64,000 nucleotides of DNA from Psychrobacter alimentarius (GTDB lineage: Bacteria; Pseudomonadota; Gammaproteobacteria; Pseudomonadales; Moraxellaceae). Positions 58,349-64,000 of the stretch are shown one piece after another. The stretch lies in assembly GCF_001606025.1 (NCBI RefSeq), contig NZ_CP014945.1:1860001-1924000 (forward strand), read 5' to 3'. Position 1 is the stretch's first letter. Every line of letters begins with the position of its first letter. The notes under the pieces were generated by a model. The model was not told the DNA's origin and made no database searches. It was given only the letters and a program-made list of their open reading frames with translations. Both the position numbers and the translations under genes were made by a program.

Positions 58349-59179
58349 ATGTTAAAAATAAAACAATCAATTATTATGAATCAAAAGCCTAATACGTACA
58401 AAGTCTATAGCGATGCGCCAGTGATGCTGGTGACTGGCAGTGCCAAACGCATCGGCGCTGCCATTATTGAAGCGGCTCATCACCAAGGCTATAGAGTCAT
58501 CATTCATTGTCACTCTAGTGAGCAAGAAGCCGATGACTTGGCAAAGAAACTTAATAACACTCGCACCAATAGTACCGCCGTTGTGGTTGCTGATTTGTCC
58601 ATTATTGAAGAGGCTAATTCACTAACTGATTTCGTCGAGGAAGTCATACATTCTTTTGGTCAGCTAGATGTGCTGGTTCATAATGCCTCCCGCTTCTATC
58701 CAAGTCCTCTTGGAGACATCAGTCATACACAATGGAATGAGCTGTTTTTGACCAATGCCAAAGCGCCTTTGTGGTTAAGCCAAGCCCTATCCCCTTATAT
58801 TAAAAGGCAAAAAGGATGTATTATCAGCTTACTGGATATTCATGCCCATAATAAGCCTTTTGTTAACTATACTGTCTATAATATGGCAAAGGCGGCTCAT
58901 CGCATGATGGTACAATCCTTGGCGTTAGAGATGGCACCGGACATACGAGTCAATGGTGTCGCGCCTGGGGTCAATATCCTACCAGAAACCGATAGCGACC
59001 AAGCGCTTGATCATGAGCAACAACAAAATATCATTCGCTCAATTCCCCTGCAACGGATAGGAAGACCTGATGAGATTGCCCATAGCGTGCTGTATCTGGT
59101 AGAGGCCCATTATATCACTGGCGAGATTATCACAATTGATGGAGGTCGTAGTCTGACGCTGGCTGGTAGTAGCATTTGA
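58349..59179 (+). CDS. folM: Short-chain dehydrogenase, pteridine reductase (FolM)-like
   Basis: NADPH-dependent SDR of about 267-276 residues. The N-terminal cofactor motif TGSAKRIGAAIIEAAHHQGY contains the TGxxxRxG with Arg that marks pteridine/dihydromonapterin reductases instead of the usual TGxxxGxG. The segments VHNASRFYPSPLG and the catalytic YNMAKAA (Y-x-x-x-K) are present, as is VNGVAPGVNILPE. It probably reduces dihydromonapterin or another pterin. It begins 5 bp after cca, so co-transcription is likely. The start at 58349 and the ATG at 58376 (MNQKPN) both lack strong binding sites. Confidence 0.83.
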   Translation: MLKIKQSIIMNQKPNTYKVYSDAPVMLVTGSAKRIGAAIIEAAHHQGYRVIIHCHSSEQEADDLAKKLNNTRTNSTAVVVADLSIIEEANSLTDFVEEVIHSFGQLDVLVHNASRFYPSPLGDISHTQWNELFLTNAKAPLWLSQALSPYIKRQKGCIISLLDIHAHNKPFVNYTVYNMAKAAHRMMVQSLALEMAPDIRVNGVAPGVNILPETDSDQALDHEQQQNIIRSIPLQRIGRPDEIAHSVLYLVEAHYITGEIITIDGGRSLTLAGSSI

Positions 59180-59228
59180 TCAACATTAAAGCTTATAAAA
59201 ATTTTATTGATTACTTCTTATCTTTTAC

Positions 59229-59256
59229 TTGAAAAATTAAAAAAATCAGGTATCAT
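59229..59256 (+). promoter_or_regulatory. Promoter of the CAT-anticodon tRNA
   Basis: TTGAAA (59229-59234) and TATCAT (59251-59256), 16 bp apart, placed 17 bp before the tRNA 5' end. Confidence 0.7.
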
Positions 59257-59272
59257 TGTGCGTCTAACGTTA

Positions 59273-59349
59273 GGGCCCATAGCTCAGTTGGTTAGAGCAG
59301 AGGACTCATAATCCTTTGGTCGTAGGTTCAAGTCCTACTGGGCCCACCA
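59273..59349 (+). tRNA. tRNA with CAT anticodon, probably tRNA-Ile2 (lysidine type)
   Basis: A complete 77-base cloverleaf with encoded CCA: acceptor GGGCCCA/TGGGCCC, D-arm GCTC/GAGC, anticodon stem GAGGA/TCCTT, loop CTCATAA with CAT at 59307-59309, variable TGGTC, T-arm GTAGG/CCTAC. CAT could mean Met, but the C4-G69 and C5-G68 acceptor pairs and the anticodon-stem context match tRNA-Ile2, which TilS modifies to read ATA; elongator tRNA-Met in E. coli has different pairs there. Annotation pipelines often call this Met. Confidence 0.9.
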
Positions 59350-59660
59350 TATATAAGCAATACCATTAAAGACCTTCAAGAAATTGAAGGTCTTTTTTAT
59401 TGTCTGCTGGTTTCCGTCAGCATGTAAAAAGTAATCAAATAGTACCTAGTCAATGTTTAACACGCTCTAGTAATCATTAAGTTAAAAACACCCTCTTTAA
59501 AGTACTGCTATTCATTATAAATAATCAGTGATTTAAAACACTTGGTTCTCGCTAAGTTTCTCCTATGTCTTATTCTGTATGATAAACCCATACCCAAAAG
59601 GTAGCTGACAAAATCAATAAACAGACTGTCAGACATAAACTTAATATAAAGGTGATCCTC
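59350..59660. other. Intergenic region between the tRNA and PepSY gene
   Basis: 311 bp holding the tRNA terminator and the PepSY gene promoter; nothing else recognised. Confidence 0.55.
59368..59398 (+). terminator. Terminator after the tRNA
   Basis: AAAGACCTTCAA / TTGAAGGTCTTT, a 12-bp stem with a GAAA loop and T-run. Confidence 0.93.
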
Positions 59661-60233
59661 ATGCAAAATTTATCGACGCTAACCAAATCAGCAATCATTA
59701 CTCTTACTGTTGTAGGTGTCAGTGCTGCTGCTATCGCAGCGCCTGTCCTCAGTACTAAAGCTACAACAAGTTCAAGTGAAGCCGTCAGTGCCATACAAAG
59801 TAAAATTAGCCTAGCGCAGGCGATCGCTATAGCCAAACAAAATACTAAAGGCGATCTTATCAGTGCAGAATTTGATTATGATGACGACGATGCGACTAAT
59901 GAATATGAAGTTAAGCTCATCGCAAACGGCACTTCTTACGAAGTAAAAATCGATGCCGATACGGGCAAAGTGGTTAAATCTGAAAAAGAGGGATTAGATA
60001 AAGAAGACATGGCTGAATATAGCGCTATGAAGCAAGCCAAAGTATCACTGAATAGCGCTATTCAAAGAGCCGCCCAAAGCGTGAATGGCAAAGTAATAGC
60101 GGCCACATTCGATTTAGAAAGAGGTCAGTCTATTTATGATATCGAAGTGGTTAAAGGCAATCAAAAATATGATGTGAGCGTAGATGCCAATACGGGTAAA
60201 ATCTTGAGCAGTCAGATTGATAAAGACGATTAA
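59661..60233 (+). CDS. Secreted PepSY-domain protein
   Basis: A 190-residue exported protein: signal peptide MQNLSTLTKSAIITLTVVGV onward with a cleavage site after AIAA, then two PepSY repeats (about 48-105 and 124-185). Each has the SLAQAIAIAKQNTKG-like helix, a strand with acidic residues (AEFDYDDDDATNEYEVKLI), and D-x-x-TGK (IDADTGKVVKS, VDANTGKILSS). Such proteins are often found beside two-component systems and may restrain proteases or sensors. The ATG at 59661 sits 8 bases after AAAGG; a GTG within that site at 59652 is not the start. A terminator separates it from the response regulator gene. Confidence 0.85.
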   Translation: MQNLSTLTKSAIITLTVVGVSAAAIAAPVLSTKATTSSSEAVSAIQSKISLAQAIAIAKQNTKGDLISAEFDYDDDDATNEYEVKLIANGTSYEVKIDADTGKVVKSEKEGLDKEDMAEYSAMKQAKVSLNSAIQRAAQSVNGKVIAATFDLERGQSIYDIEVVKGNQKYDVSVDANTGKILSSQIDKDD

Positions 60234-60245
60234 GATTAAACGAGA

Positions 60246-60259
60246 CATTAACGTTAATG
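60246..60259. promoter_or_regulatory. Perfect 14-bp palindrome
   Basis: CATTAACGTTAATG directly after the PepSY stop, flanked by GAG and CTC with one extra base. It could be a regulator site or a minor part of the following hairpin region. Confidence 0.25.
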
Positions 60260-60262
60260 CTC

Positions 60263-60309
60263 AGCAGTAGCCGATATCTCAATAGAATAGATATTAGTTG
60301 CTGCTTTTT
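60263..60309 (+). terminator. Terminator after the PepSY gene
   Basis: A 17-bp stem (60263-60279 with 60289-60305) whose four non-Watson-Crick positions are all G-U pairs, followed by a T-run. It keeps the PepSY gene separate from the regulator/kinase operon. Confidence 0.75.
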
Positions 60310-60587
60310 CATTGATACATCATCTAGGCGATAACACTAACGGTAACACCATATCAAAGCGCTAACATGTCAGAAATTATAATGCCCGTATTTAAGATAG
60401 TTTTATATATCTAATGTAAAGTAGATTCATCGTAACGATATCATATGTTAAGAGCACGCAGATATATGATTTAATTGTCGATAGTATGACAGTTCAAGTT
60501 ATTATTAGCCAGTTAGGTAGCGATGACTAAAATAGTCGCGCCGAACGTCTCAGATTTTAATATATGCTTTATAGGTCAGGATATTTA

Positions 60588-61247
60588 ATGCGAGTATTAG
60601 TAGTTGAAGATGATTTGATGATTGGCGAAAGTCTTAGCGAAGCATTGCAGGATGAAGCCTATACAGTCGACTGGGTCAAGGATGGTCGTCAAGCTATTTT
60701 GACGCTGAAAGTCCAACCTTATGACATTATTCTCTTGGATCTAGGTCTGCCAGAGGTCGACGGCATGGGCGTATTGAACGCTATCCGTGACGCTAAAATT
60801 GAGACACCGGTATTGATACTCACCGCACGTGATCAGTTAAAAGATAGAATTGCAGGATTGGACTCAGGAGCTGATGATTATGTCGTCAAGCCTTTTGAAT
60901 TAGGCGAGGTCTTTGCACGCATGAGGGTGTTGATACGACGCTCTCAAGGCAAGGCTGACAATCAAGTTGCCGTTGGCAATCTAAGTCTAGATACTGCGCA
61001 CAAACGCGTTATGATGGATGGCAACTCTATCGATTTGACCGCAAAAGAATATATGCTCCTCACGACCTTTATGCTATCCCCTGAAAAAGTCATGTCTAAA
61101 AATGCGCTGGAAGATTCTTTATATGGCTGGGGTGATGAAGTTGAAAGCAATGCCATTGAGTTCTTAATTCATAGCTTACGTAAAAAGATTGGACAAGATA
61201 GAATCAAAAATGTTCGGGGACTTGGGTGGTATATCAGCAATGTCTAA
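60588..61247 (+). CDS. Response regulator, OmpR/PhoB family (QseB/PmrA-like)
   Basis: A 219-residue transcription factor. The receiver domain carries Asp51 as phosphoacceptor in DIILLDLGLPEVDGMG, with acidic residues in VVEDDLMIGE and the Lys in VVKPFELGEVFARM. The C-terminal winged helix ends GWGDEVESNAIEFLIHSLRKKIGQDRIKNVRGLGWYISNV, the QseB/PmrA subtype. The ATG at 60588 is at the start of the conserved fold; the frame opens 8 codons earlier without a better site. It is followed by the kinase gene after 53 bp. Confidence 0.9.
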   Translation: MRVLVVEDDLMIGESLSEALQDEAYTVDWVKDGRQAILTLKVQPYDIILLDLGLPEVDGMGVLNAIRDAKIETPVLILTARDQLKDRIAGLDSGADDYVVKPFELGEVFARMRVLIRRSQGKADNQVAVGNLSLDTAHKRVMMDGNSIDLTAKEYMLLTTFMLSPEKVMSKNALEDSLYGWGDEVESNAIEFLIHSLRKKIGQDRIKNVRGLGWYISNV

Positions 61248-61300
61248 TTTTAAGCGAACCACTCAAAAACATGTTTTACCATTGCTAGAAGCGAATTAAG

Positions 61301-62986
61301 ATGCCCAAACTCCGTAAGCTTTTAAACTCACTACAATTCCAGCTCATCTTTTGGTCTGTTTTGTCGTTATTATTATTGGCTATCGTCGCTGGTGGTTACG
61401 GATTTTGGTATAACTATAACGAGATAAGTGACTTTCAAGATGATAACTTGAAAAATACAGCAGCATTGTTAGAGCAGTCACTTGATATCAGTGTTTTAGG
61501 TAATAGGGGCTTAAGTAATAGGAATTTGGATAGCGATGCAGCTCTTTCAGACAATGAGGATCGGGCGCGCAGCAATATTCACTTTGACACCGATGACGAT
61601 GATGGTGCTATTACCGTTGATATCATTATACTCTCCGCCCCACTCGATAATGGCAGACAAGATTATCAGAACGATGAAACTGATGATAACAATAGTGATG
61701 ATGAGCATGATTACTCAGAACCTATACCGATGGCGTTACTATCTGATATTCCACTAGGCATAAGCGATCAAGATATTGACGGTCATTCTTGGCGAACTTA
61801 TAGAAATGACGTGAAAATTAAATCCTTAGATACTAATGAAAAAGTCGCACTTATCTTGCGTCAACAAACAGAACTACAAGACGATTTAGCCAAGTCCAGT
61901 GCGCTACAGTCTTTTTTACCCCTTATTATCGGTATCGCCTTCTTAATAATTCTGTTGCCTTTTATCATGTGGCGAATGATGAAGCCTGTGCGCCAATTGC
62001 ATCATGAAATCAGCACACGTAATGAGAACGATCTAAGTCCTTTGCAGATTGACAGGCTCCCCTCTGAGTTGTTACCACTAGCAGAATCCTTAAATAGATT
62101 ATTGGCTGTTGTGAAGAGTAGCATCGAGCGTCAACAACGCTTTATAGCAGATGCCGCCCATGAACTGCGCTCGCCGCTGACGGCCATCTCATTACAGCTA
62201 CAACGATTGCAGCGTATTGCCAATGATAAGATTATGTCAGAAGGTTTAGATAAACTAGCGGTCCGTCTAAAACGTAATCAGAGTTTGGTTGAGCAGCTAT
62301 TAACACTCGCTCAAGCTGGCAATATTAATACTGCATTAGAAGATGAGTACACACCGACCAACGTCAAATTTATTGTCGAGCAAGTCATTGGCCTACTCAT
62401 TCCTATTGCTGATCATAAACATATCGAGCTTATCGTTGATTTGCAACCTAATAGCAAAGTAAATATAGATGAGACCTCATTATTAATACTCGTCAAAAAC
62501 CTTATCCAAAATGCCATTATTTATACGCCAGCTAATGGTCAAGTCATTGTTAAACTGTATCAGCTTGAACAAAACTCAGACAGCTCACATAAATCCGTTT
62601 TAGATGCGCCGTATAATTTTGGCACCCATGTCATTCACTCTGGAAAACTAAAGCATTTGTCTAAAGCATCAGGGAGCAGGTTGGTATTACAGATCATAGA
62701 TTCAGGCGCAGGTATTCATCCTCATGAATATAAAAATGCTTTTGAGCCTTTTGTGCGGCTTAATCAGTTATCAAATAGCGATGAGCAACTCAGTGATGAT
62801 ATCCATAAATCGAGATCAGATAGTGCCAGTCAGAAATCACAAACGGTAGAAGGAACTGGACTTGGACTCTCTATCGTCAAATCAATATGCGAGCAAGCAG
62901 GTGTTGATGTATTTATGAATGACGCTGCCGCGAACATTTTAAGTCAAAATAATAATCGAGGACTCTGTATCACGTTGATCTTCTAA
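61301..62986 (+). CDS. Sensor histidine kinase, QseC/PmrB-like, with Asp-rich periplasmic domain
   Basis: A 561-residue membrane kinase. Helices at about 13-38 and 203-224 enclose a 165-residue periplasmic domain with strikingly acidic runs (FDTDDDDGAITVD near 95-107, and NDETDDNNSDDEHDY at 124-138). A HAMP-like linker then leads to the H-box FIADAAHELRSPLTAI with His287. The N-box is KNLIQNAIIYTP and the G-boxes are IDSGAGIHPHEY and GTGLGLSIVK. The acidic domain suggests sensing of cations or cationic molecules, but that is an inference. Partner of the preceding response regulator; together they form an operon. Confidence 0.9.
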   Translation: MPKLRKLLNSLQFQLIFWSVLSLLLLAIVAGGYGFWYNYNEISDFQDDNLKNTAALLEQSLDISVLGNRGLSNRNLDSDAALSDNEDRARSNIHFDTDDDDGAITVDIIILSAPLDNGRQDYQNDETDDNNSDDEHDYSEPIPMALLSDIPLGISDQDIDGHSWRTYRNDVKIKSLDTNEKVALILRQQTELQDDLAKSSALQSFLPLIIGIAFLIILLPFIMWRMMKPVRQLHHEISTRNENDLSPLQIDRLPSELLPLAESLNRLLAVVKSSIERQQRFIADAAHELRSPLTAISLQLQRLQRIANDKIMSEGLDKLAVRLKRNQSLVEQLLTLAQAGNINTALEDEYTPTNVKFIVEQVIGLLIPIADHKHIELIVDLQPNSKVNIDETSLLILVKNLIQNAIIYTPANGQVIVKLYQLEQNSDSSHKSVLDAPYNFGTHVIHSGKLKHLSKASGSRLVLQIIDSGAGIHPHEYKNAFEPFVRLNQLSNSDEQLSDDIHKSRSDSASQKSQTVEGTGLGLSIVKSICEQAGVDVFMNDAAANILSQNNNRGLCITLIF

Positions 62987-63139
62987 GTCAAAGATAAAAA
63001 ATCTTATAGATTGATATCTATATCTCTTGATGCTTGTTTAACACCTTTATTGATGGTTTAGTAGTTTTAAGCACTCACCTACTCTCTCCATATAAATAAC
63101 ATCAGAGTCGTTCAGTTTAGAAGCCTAATCTGAAAATCG

Positions 63140-63182
63140 AAAAAGCCGAATACCACTGCTCACAGTAGTATTCGGCTTTTTT
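63140..63182. terminator. Bidirectional terminator
   Basis: AAAAAGCCGAATAC and GTATTCGGCTTTTT, extended inward by ACTG/CAGT pairs, between the kinase gene and the convergent maeA. Confidence 0.93.
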
Positions 63183-63233
63183 ATTGGTAATTTTAAGCTG
63201 CTTCTTAGTTACTTTACAGCTACTTTCTAACGG

Positions 63234-64000
63234 CTAGAAAGAAGTGCGACGATAGTTGCGGTATCTTGGCAACCAGAAATTGGCTTTTAATCGACGCTCT
63301 AGATTTTCTGCCGTGACAGGTAGAGCCAGCTTATCTTCTATCGCTTGTAGTGCCACTGCATAAGCAATCTTTTCACTGATCTCTCGAATGAAGTTAATAG
63401 AAGGCAATATTGCACCTGGCGCTTTTTCATATTCCATAGATATGTCTGCAAGTGCTTGGCTGGCAGCCATTAACATATTATCGCTGATACCCGTCGCATG
63501 CGATACCAGAACACCCAAACCAATACCGGGGAAAATATAGCTGTTATTGCATTGAGAAACCTCAAAAGTCTGCCCTTCAAAAGTGGTATGAGGAAAAGGA
63601 CTACCTGTTGCAACAATCGCTTTACCACGACTCCAGTTCATCACTTCCTGCGGTGTCGCTTCAACACGAGACGTTGGATTTGACAGTGGCAATACGATTG
63701 GGTGTTCTGTATTAATACACAAGGTTTCGATCACTTCTTGGGTGAACAGACCTTTTTGTCCGCTGACGCCGAATAATACCGTAACTTTGCCTTCTTTAAC
63801 CACTTGCGCCAAGCCAAGTTTTTGACTCTTATCCCAGTGTGCAATGTCGGATTCTTTTTGTACCAAAGGTACTTGGAATTTTTGTAGCTCTGTCATGCTA
63901 TCTGTTAATAAGCCATAACGATCCACCATGAACACTTGGCTGCGAGCTTGCTCTTCTGTTAAACCTTCACGTTGCATTTGGCGAATAATATGTTCAGCGA
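63234..64000 (-). CDS. maeA: NAD-dependent malic enzyme (MaeA/SfcA type), C-terminal part
   Basis: The C-terminal ~255 residues of a malic enzyme, entering from the right edge and ending at 63234. Seen: MVDRYGLLTDSM, TVLFGVSGQKGLFTQEVIETL, PIVLPLSNPTSRVEATPQEVMNWSRGKAIVATGSPFP, and the SQCNNSYIFPGIGLGVLVSHATGISDNMLMAAS block, all typical of the SfcA-type enzyme that uses NAD. The first in-frame ATG in the window lies mid-protein, and translation continues to the edge without a stop. It differs from MaeB at 54627, which carries the PTA domain, so the cell has two malic enzymes. Confidence 0.92.
   Translation of the reverse strand, partial: AEHIIRQMQREGLTEEQARSQVFMVDRYGLLTDSMTELQKFQVPLVQKESDIAHWDKSQKLGLAQVVKEGKVTVLFGVSGQKGLFTQEVIETLCINTEHPIVLPLSNPTSRVEATPQEVMNWSRGKAIVATGSPFPHTTFEGQTFEVSQCNNSYIFPGIGLGVLVSHATGISDNMLMAASQALADISMEYEKAPGAILPSINFIREISEKIAYAVALQAIEDKLALPVTAENLERRLKANFWLPRYRNYRRTSF

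Larger units (their letters stand above)
60234..60587. other. Intergenic region between PepSY and response-regulator genes
   Basis: 354 bp. It contains a perfect 14-bp palindrome (60246-60259), the terminator at 60263-60309, and the AT-rich promoter region of the two-component genes. No gene is seen. Confidence 0.6.

Noticed and set aside
59273..59349. Elongator tRNA-Met
   Set aside because: Anticodon is CAT, but acceptor pairs C4-G69 and C5-G68 and the stem context favour tRNA-Ile2.

Overview
The window looks like chromosomal DNA of a gammaproteobacterium of the Moraxellaceae, most likely Psychrobacter. This is inferred from the moderately AT-rich composition, the protein relatives I recognise, and the mix of housekeeping genes with valine/propionate catabolism; no rRNA or other direct taxonomic marker is present. 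I see no insertion sequence, prophage, plasmid function or CRISPR array. The exceptions to ordinary core DNA are a dispersed 68-bp repeat and one tandem gene duplication.

Layout: 1-13.0 kb holds a partial nspC, a DUF924 gene, a CAP-like lipoprotein, rnhB-lpxB, a DAHP synthase, pepN, pal, a stand-alone phosphopantetheinyl transferase and an outer-membrane barrel protein with a repetitive N-terminus. 13.5-26.1 kb is a valine/propionyl-CoA module: an IclR-type regulator followed by mmsB, an HIBYL-CoA hydrolase, enoyl-CoA hydratase, acyl-CoA dehydrogenase, mmsA, a propionyl-CoA synthetase, a second acyl-CoA synthetase and an MFS transporter. 26.5-30.1 kb has two tandem paralogues of a metallo-beta-lactamase-like family, a DASH-type cryptochrome and a 76-residue orphan.

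30.1-36.7 kb is a reactive-electrophile defence block: aldehyde dehydrogenase, a NemR-like TetR regulator keeping the redox Cys and Lys, a YqhD-type aldehyde reductase, a CurA-type reductase, a DJ-1/PfpI protein and a GST. Two near-identical 15-bp TAGAC-N5-GTCTA boxes overlie promoter-like sequences, so the block is probably one NemR-type regulon. It is followed by an EmrB/EmrA-like efflux pair at 37.2-40.2 kb.

40.3-59.2 kb is mainly housekeeping: pdxH, glmM, guaB, an MscS-family channel, cysS, a PduO-type adenosyltransferase, a glycerophosphodiesterase, an acyl-CoA desaturase with a coiled-coil tail, selO, maeB, cca (with a degenerate HD region) and a pteridine reductase-like gene. A CAT-anticodon tRNA at 59.3 kb is best read as tRNA-Ile2. 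The window closes with a PepSY protein, an OmpR-type two-component system whose sensor has an Asp-rich periplasmic domain, and the C-terminal part of a second malic enzyme (maeA). Convergent genes are usually separated by strong bidirectional terminators.
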